Positions 25,718 through 37,376 of a DNA stretch of 64,000 bases are shown here, piece after piece. Origin of the DNA: Ulota crispa. Its lineage: Eukaryota > Streptophyta > Bryopsida > Orthotrichales > Orthotrichaceae. How positions within the stretch are numbered: the first letter of the stretch is position 1; every line of letters starts with the position of its first letter. Location of the stretch: positions 4,187,230 through 4,251,229 of the forward strand of contig OY987249.1 in the NCBI GenBank assembly GCA_963920765.1, written 5' to 3'. The translations under genes and the position numbers were made by a program. A model generated the notes under the pieces. That model did not search any database, was not told the origin of the DNA, and saw only the letters and a list, made by a program, of their open reading frames with translations.

Positions 25718-28242
25718 TCATTGTCAGCTCTCACAGTTAAGAACTGCACTGACTTCTTCCCATCTATACTTCGAATTCGAGCATAGTGAGATGCATCATC
25801 CAACACTTTGGTTTCCATGCGTGAAGCAGTGATGAAAGGTTGGCCCAGAAGCACTGGATATGCCCCAGTATTTTGAACAAAGAAATTCTGCTCAACCTCC
25901 ACATCTCCAATCTTTGTTGGCACTGAAGGGCAAGCTCCATACAATGAACTGCGCCCATTGTTAGCTGCTCTCATCACCCAGCCATGTTCTGTGTCAATTG
26001 GCCATTTGCCCTTCTCATAGGTCTTGCGAGATATGATGTTGATCTCTGAACCATGATCTACAAGGGCCAAAACAGACTCATCCATTCCACCAAGCTTCAC
26101 TCTTGTTTCAGTGGTGGCTCTAGCCCAATACGGTTGTTGAAACTCAGTCTCGACATCATGAGGTCCATCAATAGAATGATCACAACTGAACTCAAAAATC
26201 TTAGCTTCAACTTTTGATACTTCATCATCAAATGTCTGAACTTTTGCCTCATTAGCCTTTCCATTTGAGCGCTGCACCCTCTCTGGCTCTTTTCTTGTCA
26301 TCTCCGTGAGTGTAATTTCACTGCAGTGAGCCTCATGGTCTCCCATCATGGCAAAAACTTCGCCAATCTCAATCTCTTCATCGATGGTCATGTGAGTGTC
26401 CAAAGCACTCACCATTACAGTCTCTGCTGTCATCTGTCTCTTTCGCTTGATGATGTCGATGATCAGCTCATGGAAGTCTTTCTTGGCTATGCCAAGTGCT
26501 TCCCTCAATGTGAACTCGATCTTGGCATCCAAGATCCTCTCTTCCAATATTCCCTTCATATCAATGGAGGTCTTAATGTCGGACTGGAGCTTATAAGCAG
26601 GGCTCTTCCCCTTTGGCTTGCTAGAGTCTTCTTTCTCATGGCCTCTTCCGCTGCCGCTAGACTGCCCCCAGTCTCTATCAGGAAGCAAATCATCCTCAGG
26701 GTGCACAAAGCTTGGACTTTGTGTCTTCGAGCGCGTTTGTACTCTGCGCTTCGACTCATTTGCAAAATCTTTCTGCGCTTGAGCCCTCTTCTTTGATGAA
26801 GGCTCTTCACCATCTTCGGCTTCAACTCTCCCACGCTTCTCTTCAACTAAAGCCTCATAGTGATCAACATTGGCTTGATCTCTCTCCAAAAATGCTTTGA
26901 TGCTGCTTGCATCAACCGGGTCTTCCCATCCAGTTACATTTCTGATGGCTTGGGCTCCTCGTTTCATTAGTGTGGCTCTCTGAGTGGGTGAAGCTCCAAT
27001 TGAGTGCTGCTCCACTTCAATGTGGTATGAATCAGCTTCACGTACATGTATGGAACTAGATCGTCCCATCTTTCCCTCCATAAGTTTCTTCATCCCTCCT
27101 CTGCCAAAGTTGGTCTTCAATGGTGTCTTTGTGGATGAATCATGAAGCTTGCCGTCAATAAATTCAACGATGCCATCTTTCAAGGCCTCGTCGCACTCTG
27201 TACAGTCTCGAAGGCGATGCTTGCCATCTTGTTCGCTCTTGTCACACCATATACATCTCCAAGGGAGTGTCCTCCCTCCATCAGATGGCTGCGACGATGA
27301 AGAAGAGCCAGATGCCTGAGACTTCCTCAACTCAATAAACTCCACCTTCAGCTCTTTAAAACTCTTGATGAGTTCTTCAAGAGCATTACCTTCGTTGGTT
27401 TTGGTGGTCTTCAAGATAGACCCTGGAGTTGTTGATGATGATGGTGCAAAAGATACTTTGGGACTTTTTGGAACTAAAATTGGATTAGTGTCTACTCCTG
27501 CTCCAAATCCTCTTGACCTCACACGTTGTTGTTTGGCCAACAAGGTCACGGTCTCTTCCACCCTTCTCCAATCGGTGGTAAAACCACCTTCTGTGGTACG
27601 ATCTCCAAGAAGTAGAAGAAGTCTATCCTCCAATGCAGCATCAGCTGCTTGAAGGAAAAGCTCTGCCTTCCTGGTGTTGAGGAGGCGTCTCTCAATCATG
27701 GGTAACTGAGAAAACTTCTTCTCAAAGGCCTTCAGCAGCTCATGAGCACCCATGTTGTCTCCTGGCCGCTGCTCCACCCATTCTAGAAAAGATCTTCTGG
27801 TCATCCTTTCCGTGTCCTCGTCAAAGTACTCGTCACGTAGACGCTCAGCAAAGGCAATCCAAGTGTGAACTCCTTCGCGGATCTCTCGCACACGGTCACG
27901 AATGTCAGGCACAACTGCCATGTCGAAGGTAGCCATCATTTGATTTTCATCAACTTGATGCACCTCCATCTCGCAAACATAGGCTCGCAAAAACTTCGTT
28001 ATGTTCTTGCCGTCAAACCTACCAGTCTTCACAACAACAGCTTTCAATGCCTCGGTGGCTACTTGACCACCCTGGTTGGCTCGATGTTGCTCCATGAATA
28101 TGGCCAATGCTCCTAGGAGATCCTCCATTGGCATCTGAGGTCCACCAACACCTCTGGTAGTGGCGCTTGGAACCTCTCGAGGCAAATCAGCTCCACCGGC
28201 ACCACCGGTATTGGCGCCGAAAGCCTCGTTACTGTCTCCCAT
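25654..28242 (-). CDS. Ty3/gypsy gag-protease polyprotein
   Basis: 862 residues from a clear ATG at 28242 (MGDSNEAFGANTGG). Gag capsid-like region at about residues 70-210. A zinc knuckle of unusual spacing is at residues 330-347, C-x2-C-x8-H-x4-C (CIWCDKSEQDGKHRLRDC), against the usual C-x2-C-x4-H-x4-C. A long charged linker follows. An aspartic protease lies near the C-terminus with active site DHGSEIN at about residue 729 and a downstream YPVLLGQPF segment. DHG in place of the common DSG/DTG is also found in related plant elements as I recall them. It is the only full-length intact frame of the element. It ends in TAG inside the 64-base overlap with pol; a -1 frameshift would be needed to express pol, and I see no textbook slippery heptamer. 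Confidence 0.9.
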   Translation of the reverse strand: MGDSNEAFGANTGGAGGADLPREVPSATTRGVGGPQMPMEDLLGALAIFMEQHRANQGGQVATEALKAVVVKTGRFDGKNITKFLRAYVCEMEVHQVDENQMMATFDMAVVPDIRDRVREIREGVHTWIAFAERLRDEYFDEDTERMTRRSFLEWVEQRPGDNMGAHELLKAFEKKFSQLPMIERRLLNTRKAELFLQAADAALEDRLLLLLGDRTTEGGFTTDWRRVEETVTLLAKQQRVRSRGFGAGVDTNPILVPKSPKVSFAPSSSTTPGSILKTTKTNEGNALEELIKSFKELKVEFIELRKSQASGSSSSSQPSDGGRTLPWRCIWCDKSEQDGKHRLRDCTECDEALKDGIVEFIDGKLHDSSTKTPLKTNFGRGGMKKLMEGKMGRSSSIHVREADSYHIEVEQHSIGASPTQRATLMKRGAQAIRNVTGWEDPVDASSIKAFLERDQANVDHYEALVEEKRGRVEAEDGEEPSSKKRAQAQKDFANESKRRVQTRSKTQSPSFVHPEDDLLPDRDWGQSSGSGRGHEKEDSSKPKGKSPAYKLQSDIKTSIDMKGILEERILDAKIEFTLREALGIAKKDFHELIIDIIKRKRQMTAETVMVSALDTHMTIDEEIEIGEVFAMMGDHEAHCSEITLTEMTRKEPERVQRSNGKANEAKVQTFDDEVSKVEAKIFEFSCDHSIDGPHDVETEFQQPYWARATTETRVKLGGMDESVLALVDHGSEINIISRKTYEKGKWPIDTEHGWVMRAANNGRSSLYGACPSVPTKIGDVEVEQNFFVQNTGAYPVLLGQPFITASRMETKVLDDASHYARIRSIDGKKSVQFLTVRADNERHRMQLREVSLPTSLNFPDF

Positions 28243-28292
28243 ATCAACAAACGCAATAATTGCCCCAAAGCTCTCTCAGTGGAAGCACCAAA

Positions 28293-30452
28293 TGTCGGGT
28301 TGAGAGGAGCGCGCCTTGGGAACACGCAGGGTGTCTTGCTGCGATCGTGCGTTGCCAACTGAAAACGTTGTCAATCTTGATCTTCTCTTCAAATCTTCAG
28401 TCTTCAGTCTTCCGTTGGCCTATCCTGTGGCTGGTTCTAAGGGTATAAGGATCAAGGTAGGGATAAGAGCCCACTGGATACGGGACGGGTAGATTGGAAC
28501 AGCAGACACGAGCTGCCGTCCGTATGACGGGATCCTAAAATCAAATTCACGATCTGCTGGCCAAAACTCCAGATCGTGAGAACAGAGCAAGTCTCGACCA
28601 TGTGGGTGATCAATCCCACTTCGTCACCACGACAATAAATGGGGTTAAGTTTGGTTTAACCCAAACTGCCCGCAACAAGGTTTACAAAACAGAATGGAAA
28701 TAAATTGACAAACGAGCCTCCAAAACCGGCTAGGAATAACAAAGCCACATCCCACACATACATAAAAAATAAACCCAAAACATTCCTCTTGAAATCTTCA
28801 TATCTTCAGATCTTCAAATCTTCATGTCTTCAAGTCTTCAAGTCTTCATGTTTTAATAAAAACAATGGGGAAAATCACAAATAACAAGTCCTAGAAAAGG
28901 CAGCAACCTTCTATCTAATGCCACAGATGGCTCAAAGATTCAAATGCTAAGTGTAATAGCAATTTGAAAAGCTCTCCTAACCTTCTAACATCCGTCTAAA
29001 TTTCAACTCAATCTAAGATACTGTCCAAAAGTTATGCGAGTTCAAAGTAGAGGCTCTTCTTCCTCTTTACAAACTAAACACTGCCTCTAAAAACCTCTAT
29101 AACTTTTGTTCTATACATCACCCATAGAAACGTGATATCAATTTAGAAAGATGATATCACTGGCTTCAACCCATAAAATTTGCACTTCAAAACAAAACTT
29201 TGTCCGAAAGCTCTAGTCAATCAAAGTGTGGGTCTCAATTTTTTAGAGAGCACCCAAACCCGCAACTTCTACCCACTATAACTTCTTCAATAAAACTCCA
29301 AATGAAATGATTAAAGACAATTTGAAAAGCTATGACAACAAACTATCACTCCTAAAATTTTGAGAAGAAAATCTCATACTGTCCAAAAGTTGTAGCTCTT
29401 CAAAATCTCGGCTTTCTCCTAACAAAAGGGCAGCCACCTCCAAACCTTCACACTTCCATAACTTTCTCGTCCAAGCTTCAAACCTCAAGTTTAAAGACTT
29501 TCTAGAAAGCCAATAATAAGATAAACACTCTCTCCAAATCTTGTTGCAAAATGATATACGGATCATAAGTTATGGCTTGTCGAAGTCTCAGCCTTTCTTC
29601 ATAGTTTGGCTTTTTGACTCCAAAATTTAAACACTCATAACTTTTGCATCACAACTCCAAATCAAACTTGCAAACTCATTTTGGAAAGGTAATCACACAA
29701 GGAACAACCTCCTCAAATTTCAATTCAAAATCACGTATACACAGAAAAAAATCTCCTCTCAAAGTTTCGGGATTTTTCCCTTTCTTCCCACCAACACTCA
29801 TACACTAACTTCCAACAACTAAGGGATCTTTCCTCCACAATTTCGACCCTATCTAAGGTAGGGAGGTGGGGCACATCAGCCCATGCTCCTCCTTATCCTA
29901 ACCCCACCATAGATGCCAAAACCCTTTTCCTTTCACACCTTTCCCATTGACTTCTAAATCCTTAGTATTTTTATTCAAACAAAGGCAAAATATATGAGCC
30001 TTCCAAAATCTCTAGATAAACATATGAAAATGATTAAATTACAAAATAAACACCATCGTAAAATGGCCACGTGCTCTTGCAAGCATATAATAGCGTCAAA
30101 CGCTTGTCTTCAGTTGCCAAGTCGTGGACTTGGTTGGCTGGAAAAGCGGTCGTCTCTGGCCGCCCGCCGGTCCGGGTTCGAATCCCATCGAACTCGTCGA
30201 GCGGTGATGGCGGCTCACGGCTTGGCAGCTAGTGAGGCAGGGAATTGGCCCAGCCAACCCGCTACCTACCCCCCTGAGCTGTGCATGTGACAAGACGGCG
30301 CAGCGCATTGGAATCTATGGCCGCTGCGCTGTCACCAAACCGTGGTCCTCACCACGACCACCCCTTTTGCCTCAACTGTTGATTTATTGAAATCAACACA
30401 AATATAAAGAAATAACAAGTATTTACATGATGGAGGGAAGTCCATCAGGACA
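28293..30452 (-). repeat. Right LTR (5' LTR of the element), 2160 bp
   Basis: Matches the left LTR base for base where I compared them, apart from two transitions near its start (GCAGGG versus GCAAGG, and GCCAAC versus GCCGAC). As the upstream LTR on the coding strand it should carry the promoter. The tRNA-like segment recurs at 30122-30196. Confidence 0.97.
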
Positions 30453-30456
30453 CCGC

Positions 30457-32467
30457 TTCTTTCTTCTTCAATTCTTTTGCTTTTTTGGCCTCCTCTTTCA
30501 ACCAAGCCTTCTCTTCCATTGCACATAAGTACTCTTCACTTGTCATTATTATTGACTTAGAGTAATCAATTATGAGGTTTCCTCTTTGCTTTCTTTGTGG
30601 AGGTCCAGCAACCTCCGGTAATTTGAAAAAATTATGCGTGCGTACAAGAGGGTGCTCACGTGATTTTGGCAGCTCTGCAGGAAAAGAGTATTCGCAATCA
30701 CTGTTGGAAGATTGGTTGTCACCACTTTCACCGCCAATGAAAAAATGTTGTCGTGGTGACTGGGACTTGGATTGTTCTCCTATGAGCTCTTGGGAGTCGA
30801 CACCATCATTTTGTATGTCCAAGTCGTCCTTGTTCTTGCTTTCAATTGGAATGTTGATTTCTATTGACAACTTGTTTTGTTGGCCAGATTCCGCTCCGGT
30901 GGCGTGACGCCGCTGCACTTGCTGCTCTTTGATATGGCACTTCTACATGTGCACTTTGGAGGTGCAGCTATGGTGCAATACTCTAGCTATGCGGACATGG
31001 TGGGAAATGCCTGCAGAGGAGTTGTGCGAGATTTTAGAAGACTATGGTCGGAGCTTGTCTTTGTCTCCGGCAGCGACGGCAGGGCTTTAATGAATCACGT
31101 CTTTGACATGGCGGGTGTGGAGCTCAACTCTGGCACGGCAGCGATTGATATCGTCTCCCACATGCTCATTATTCACCTCAGGTGCAGATAAATCCACCAC
31201 TTCTTGATTATCAAAGTTTACATCTGCATTGTAATTTTGAAAGAAAATTTCACTTGGTCCCACTTTTCCTTCTAAGGCACGTAGGTTGTACGACCAAATT
31301 CCAGTGCCCTTGAATCCCTTCTGAATATTATATTTTGTTAGTGCTTTCCTAAACGCCAAATCAACCCATTGGGCTAAGTCCTCTTTTTGTGCACTGTGTC
31401 CTCTGTTCTTTAATGTCAATGCATCCCTGTAACCCGTAAATGCAAGTTTGAACGGTTTAAAAACACTAACATCCAACGGCTGCAAGCCGTGGCTAGTGTG
31501 AGAGGGCAAGGTGACAATATCCAAACCAATAGAGAAAGCTTTGAGTACCACTTGTAGAGTAACATGTGACCCATGTCCGTCAAGAATAAGGAGGTGTCTG
31601 TTTGTGGGTGAAATACCCCCACGACCCTCAAGGGATTTCACAAAATGCAAAATCCATGACAAAAAAAGGTGCCCAGTCATCCAAGCCTTGTCTTGCATGG
31701 CCATGGTGGAATTGGCCTCATTTTTCAATGTAGTTCTTGAGCATACATTTCCCTCAAAAAATGTAGAATTGAGGGACATATTCACCTGTTGCATTGATGC
31801 ATGCCAAGACATTGAGCCATTCTCATTCATTTGGTATGACGCAATGGACATTTAGCAAACCTTTTTCTGCAAGCACCAAGTTACCGCCACCATTCTTGCC
31901 AGCTTGCGCTCCCGTCTCATCACAATTCCAAATATGTTTGTCGTCATATTGATGTCAAGTGTACATGATGTCGAGGTTTCCATAGAATGATGCGACATTC
32001 TCCTCACACATTGCTTGTACTTGATTGCTGTCTAGGCCTTTCGTGCTTCTCAACATCATAATGGGATGTTGGATTTGCCACCAATGTAGCTGTCCACGAC
32101 CAGGTATCCTGTCTTTGAAAGGGTTCACTCAGGTTTGGACCATCTCTGCAACTTTCAATCAGAAGTGAAGAATTGTAAGTGGGTGGCCAATTGTCTGCAT
32201 TTGTAAAAGATACCTTTTCAAATCAATTTCTTTTGCTACAGTGAGGACGCCTTGTTTGCCACGTTTCCTGGTGAGCATCTTCCCTTGGTAGTGGTCTCTT
32301 AGCGACAGTGGTGGTACCTCAAACTCACAAGCAGCAATTTGAAGAGGACATCCTTGATCAAGTGCTTCAAAGGCAAGATGGAGCATATCTTTCGTCCACG
32401 TCCCTTGATGTTCTGAGCAACTTGGTCTACCTTGATGTTCTGGGTTGTTGTTGCTTTGGTTGGGCAT
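30457..32467 (-). pseudogene. pogo/Tigger-type DDE transposase, decayed
   Basis: Starts at ATG 32467 (MPNQSNNN). The N-terminus carries a psq-type helix-turn-helix (AACEFEVPPLSLRDHY). After a stop, decayed sequence keeps FKDRIPGRGQLHWW and the first acidic motif IWNCDETGAQAG. The region 31851-31087 carries the rest of the DDE_1 domain: RHLLILDGHGSHVTL (second Asp) and LPSHTSHGLQPLDVSVFKPFK (third Asp). A charged C-terminal frame (30918-30457) ends at the retrotransposon and continues at 19881-19732. Stops and frame changes at several places make it non-functional. Such transposases are Tc1/mariner relatives that insert at TA; I did not find terminal repeats. Confidence 0.85.
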
Positions 32468-34420
32468 TGAGAGCGGCACAGCACCTCTTGTTCTTGATGG
32501 TTATGTTCTTGATGGTTGTAGGGAGCGTGGAATACAAGTTGTTACTGACTGCGGCAATGCTGATGTCCCAAAATGTTGGAGTGTACGGCCCTCCAAACTG
32601 CTGCCAAGACAAGAAGATTGTGTTGTACTGTCCATGGTGGATGCAAGGCAGAAGGTTTATTATCTCACCTACATCAAGAAGGCAACTTTTAGAATGTGAT
32701 CTACATTGCACATGCACTAGGAAATTTAAGTTATCTAAACTAATCTAGATCACTGTTAAACCACAAGAGCAAGAGTTTGAAATGCAACACAATAGATGTG
32801 TTGAGCATTGTCCTTTGTACCATTGTCATTCTCTTACTTAAAGAAGCCGACCTATGGTCAATTCTCAATTCAGCTCAGTTTCAAGTCTAGATTTCCTCAT
32901 CATTGTAGTGCCAAGCTTAGCTAGTTAAGGTCTCTTATAGTTCACAATGGCCACTAACTAGAAGAAGACCCTCCTACTAGGAGTGCTAGTGCAAGAGTTT
33001 GAAATGCAAGAGTTTGGAATGCATACCACATGTAGATGTGAGGTTGAGAATGGGATGTACCTTAAATATACTGAAAATGTGAGATCAGGCTCCTTGCTAG
33101 AATGGTGGCATTGCAACTGAGAAGTTATGGTGGAATGTGACTTCAAGTCTTTGACCTTGCAACCTACAAAGTTACGAGAACCGTACTGGAATGTGACTTT
33201 GACCTGCTTGCACTTGACTTGCTTGTACTAAGATGTGCATGCAGTTCAAATGCAATGTACTTGGAACACTAGCTAAATTCAGTGAAAACCTTCTATTCAA
33301 AAGTGAAAGAAATTTCAACCTCCCAACAAGAGCAGCTGCGCTCCAAACTATGAGTGCAGCGTGATGGAAGAATGCTTGCAAACACTCAGAATTTGCAGTA
33401 CAATAGGAATACCCTTGCTGGAATCCAAGCACGATGTAAACTTCATCTACTTCAATGTGAAAATAATTTGGTGTGTAACCAAATTACCGTACATGCAACG
33501 TCACAATTGTAGTCAAATACACTCCAACAAAATAGTAGACTTCATCTGCCACATTGACCTGAATGTATCATCAGAACCCCAAGTTAAATGGAATGAGAAA
33601 AAGTACCCGTCCAAGTGTTGATCAGGGTGTTGATCAAGGTGTCAATCATGGTGTCGATAAGATGTCGATCAGGGTGTTGATCAAGTGTCGATCAGGGTGG
33701 CGAAATCTTGCAGAGGTAGCTTCAAGACCCAAGCTAACATCACCATGATGTGAGAATGAACCATGTTGTCTGAATGTGCTCTAATATCACCTTCACAAAA
33801 TTATCTACAGTCCCAAACCGATGACTATTGCAATTTCAATTCTACTAGCTCCATATAACTTACAAGATAATCATGACAATCTCTCAATCCCACTCTCGTG
33901 AACACATTCGTGAACTACCAACTACTCACTCAGAAATTTGTAAATGCAGTGTCCACAACAATGTCTTATGTGCTAAGGTTTCCCGCTTTAAGCACCATGA
34001 CCTTGGACCGCGCCATTACTGACACAAGTTGGACCGCCTTAGTTTAGTTCAGTTTCACCTAAAAGGAGCAAAGTTTGAGCCCTTTCCAGCTCTTCCTACA
34101 TTTCTGAACCGCCGCCTTATGACTCTTAAATTCGACATTGCTGTTTATAATCTCGCCGTTTGGTTGTTGTGAAGCCCGCTATACTTGGATGTAAAACCAC
34201 CCATTCAATAACCCTGAATTGACCAAAATGGTGCCTGAAATTCTGAAGCCAAGTGACCACTCGGCTTTTGGTTCATTATGCATGGTGAACAGGCCATTCA
34301 TAGGATGCAATTTAAGAGCGGGGTCAAAATTGCGTATAGTTACCTTAGTGACTAGTGAGTAAGAGATCAAAACCCTAAATATGGAACCCAGATTTTACTG
34401 GCTATGAGGCTTTGCATCAA
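32468..34420. other. No gene seen; short GTGTTGATCAGG repeats at 33614-33701
   Basis: No coding pattern with family support. Positions 33614-33701 hold about seven degenerate 12-bp units of the type GTGTTGATCAGG. Confidence 0.5.
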
Positions 34421-34421
34421 T

Positions 34422-34753
34422 AGGGGGCTTCAAACATCAACTTTACTTTTTTGTGACTCACTTTGCAATTCACCTCGGTGAATTTCTTAGTGAACAGCAA
34501 GGTGAGTCACCTCTGTAATTCACTCCTAAAGTGATTCACACTAGGAGTGAACTTCAAAAACTCACTTTTTGCGTGGCTCATCCTCAAGGGTATCTTAGGC
34601 ACTCAAACCCCCAATTTGTGCACAAAATCCTAATCACAAACTCACAGGTGTTTGAGACTTTGGACTTGCAAGTGAATGAAAGTGATTCACTAGTGAGCTT
34701 AGACATTGTGAGGTGAGAAACTTGTAAACCAGATTTTATATTTGAAGCCCCCT
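34422..34753. mobile_element. MITE-like element, first of a tandem pair
   Basis: Begins AGGGGGCTTCAAACATCAA and ends ATATTTGAAGCCCCCT, a terminal inverted repeat of about 15 bp. About 330 bp, with no coding capacity. A TA directly flanks the start, which would suit a Stowaway/Tc1-mariner-derived element. Confidence 0.65.
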
Positions 34754-34756
34754 GAT

Positions 34757-35046
34757 AGGGGCTTCAAACATCAATTCTTTCAAGTGATTCACATTGCAAT
34801 TCATCTTGGTGAATTCACTAGTGAACAACAAAGTGAGTCACCTCTAGTGATTCACTTTAGGAGTGAACTTCATAAACCTGTTTTGCGCGGCCCATCCTCT
34901 CTTGTGTGTGCTGCTCAGATAGCAAGATGGCAAACTCACGAGTGTGTGAGATTTTGGGTGTGCAAGTGATGAAAAATAATTCACTAGTGAGCAAGAATCC
35001 TGTGAGGTGAGAAACTTGTGGGCCAGATTTTATGTTTGAACTCTCC
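34757..35046. mobile_element. MITE-like element, second of a tandem pair
   Basis: Directly follows the first copy in the same orientation (starts AGGGGCTTCAAACATCAA, ends TATGTTTGAACTCTCCT). The interior aligns along its length with the first, including GTGAACARCAARGTGAGTCAC and TTCACTAGTGAGC segments, with indels. Confidence 0.65.
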
Positions 35047-35508
35047 TAATGGAAGAGAAGCTATCCTAAAAGAAGTTTGGTACCTTGTTTGAAGATCAAG
35101 CTGAATTTTGAAGAATAAAAGTAGGATGAAAAACTATTGTCCATGCTACAGTGCTACCAGGACAAAGACAGAGCGTTTTGTTTTATAGTGTAGCTGCTTG
35201 TTGTGTGCTCAGTCGTCGTGTTTTTTTATTGCTTTGTAGGGTAGTGAAAAATTATGAGACTTATCGGAACTCTTTTTTTGGTGTGCGTTGCAAAGTGCGT
35301 ATTTTTTTGGATATACAGTCAATTATGACCCTCAGAGTGCTGGATGTGATCGGTAAGAGGGACATCCCTAAATTTTGCATCTCATTTGGTTAGCATTTCA
35401 CCACATGTTTTTGCCAGTAGGAGTTATGTGTGTGGCTGCTTAGTTGTACACGACCTGATTTTAGGTCTGGAGTTGCTGCGAGTATGGGGAAAGATACACT
35501 ACGCCGCC

Positions 35509-36242
35509 ACCTTAAAAGTGGTAAATCCACTTTTATCCAAAACTAGCTTAAAAGTGGTACATGGTGAGAGTTAAACGTGCCTATATCCACTTTTAATCAT
35601 TTTATCCATTTTTTTAGGTGTCCATGAGCCTATTTGAGTCAAAAGTACAAATTGCTTTGACTGCAAAACACCTTCCAAGGACAAATTGGTAATGGACTCT
35701 TGGTATTAGTCTTTCTCCCCTCCAAGGATGGAGAATTCAAACTTTATAACAACTTTCAAGGAAAATTGGTAATGGACTTGCAATATTAATCTTTCTCCCA
35801 TTCAAGGATAGAGACGTCAAACTCCATAGATGTAGTATTTGGAAACAATGTGGCAACAATTGCTGCCCAATCACACAGCAATTCATATCGCTGACCAACA
35901 TGGAGAGCATGGCTAGGCAGAAATCTAGCACAAGATTGTTTGGCAGATGTCATCTTCAACTAAAAAAAATGTACAAAAAATTGGAGAATGATAGACTAGA
36001 GAATGGTTTGTGAAAATGATCTTCAAAATACTAGATAGTAGTAGAATGGAGAATAGTATGTAACCTAGCAGTCAGCAAAGAACCTCAATCACAAATCACA
36101 AATGACATATCGATCATATCCTTACCTGGCTTCACTAACTTCCCTCCTATTGATGCCTCCCAAGTGGCCCTTAATAGTGAGAAATGACTAGTCTTAAAAA
36201 TGGTAAAAGTGGCATCTATTAATAGATTTCCACTTTTAAGGT
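35509..36242. mobile_element. Candidate inverted-repeat element with an internal 80-bp duplication
   Basis: ACCTTAAAAGTGGTAAATC at the left is matched by GATTTCCACTTTTAAGGT at the right. Inside, a segment with AAATTGGTAATGGACT is duplicated at 35683 and 35763 (period 80 bp). No target duplication identified. Confidence 0.4.
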
Positions 36243-36321
36243 ACTCGTGACTAGGGATAGTCACGGCTTCTTGGAGAATGAAAAGAGAAGGGAGATTGAG
36301 AAGTTGTGGAGAGAAAAGAGG

Positions 36322-37376
36322 AGCCAATAGGAGCTCATTCTTTGTGAAGATGCTGTGACACCTCGTTTGCTTGTTTTGGAGAATGAGAATGGGGAATGAT
36401 TACATGCTACGCTCTCCACCAATGGGAGCGGTCAATTAACAATAAAAGGTGAAACTTCTCTTGTAAACTGTTCATTCTTCACATCCAGAGGAGAAGAACA
36501 ATCCTGTGAAAAGTTTCGCATGCAAAACAAAGCAGAGGGTCTAGTAGTCAATCAACAAGTGACACATTTGCCTTCTCATTCTCCACAGGCGGAGAAGAAA
36601 GTGCTATAACTACCCCTACTGTCGTGTGTTAATCGCAGGATGAATTGTGAGGCTGAGCTTTGAAGGTAAACTTCATGTTTTCAGCAATTGGAACATGCAT
36701 CTTGGATTGTCACCTGAAGAGCCGGTCCTTACAGTGTTTTAAAGGTCTTGAATTCATTGAGGCTGTTTTGTTTTATGTAAATTTTGCAGAGATACATAGT
36801 TTGAAAATTGTAAATTATAAATGTATCAGGGGTGGAGGGGTGGAGTTGCTGCCATTATGGGGAAGGGAAGGACTGGATTCTCACTGGACTGGATGTTTGA
36901 CGCTGGTGGAATTGCAAGCCTGAACTTGTATGGCAAAGCGTAGGTTGTATCAATCAGGACTTGCTTCCTGGTTGTAATCTAAGTAAGGTGTGTCTCTTTA
37001 TGAGGTTGGCTTGCAAGGTAGCAGCTTGAGAGTTAATGTGGGTAGTCATAGTTTGTTTTTGTCGTTCTCAATTTTCACAAAAAATTTGATGAGCTGCTCG
37101 CAAAGTCAATTCCCTGAAGATTAAGAAAATGTTTTTTCCTCCGCCAAGTGTGAAGAAATAGCTTGAGAATGGTTTTTGTGTGTGAATGCTTACTATGGTC
37201 CACTTGTTTTTGTGCTAGTGAAATGCTTTCTACACTCACTTTTTCTGCTCTTCCAATTGGTGGTTGTGTTGCCTTTCTCTAAGTAAAACATTCTTCATTC
37301 TTTCATTCTCCATTCTCTATCACCCACAAAAGGAGTGTCACACCTCCTTTCATGGAGAAGTGCTTCCATTGGCTCC
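36322..37376. mobile_element. Candidate element with about 80-bp imperfect inverted repeats
   Basis: The left end (GGAGCCAATAGGAG, then GTGACACCTCGTTTG and GAGAATGAGAATGG) is matched in inverse at the right end (CATTCTCCATTCTC, GTGTCACACCTCC, CCATTGGCTCC). About 1.05 kb with no transposase-like frame, so likely non-autonomous. Confidence 0.45.

Larger units (their letters stand above)
19882..30452 (-). mobile_element. Young Ty3/gypsy LTR retrotransposon, 10.6 kb
   Basis: Complete element transcribed on the minus strand: 5' LTR 28293-30452, gag-protease 28242-25654, pol (RT, RNase H, integrase) about 25717-22052, 3' LTR 19882-22041. LTR ends are TGTC...GACA and the insertion is flanked by CCGC at 19878-19881 and 30453-30456. 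A tRNA-complementary primer-binding site beginning TGGTGCTTCCACTGAGAG directly follows the 5' LTR (minus strand, near 28290). A purine-rich AGAAAGGG lies just before the 3' LTR. The domain order RT-RNase H-integrase identifies Ty3/gypsy. I see no clear chromodomain. Pol carries two nonsense codons, so this copy is probably not autonomous despite its youth. Confidence 0.95.
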
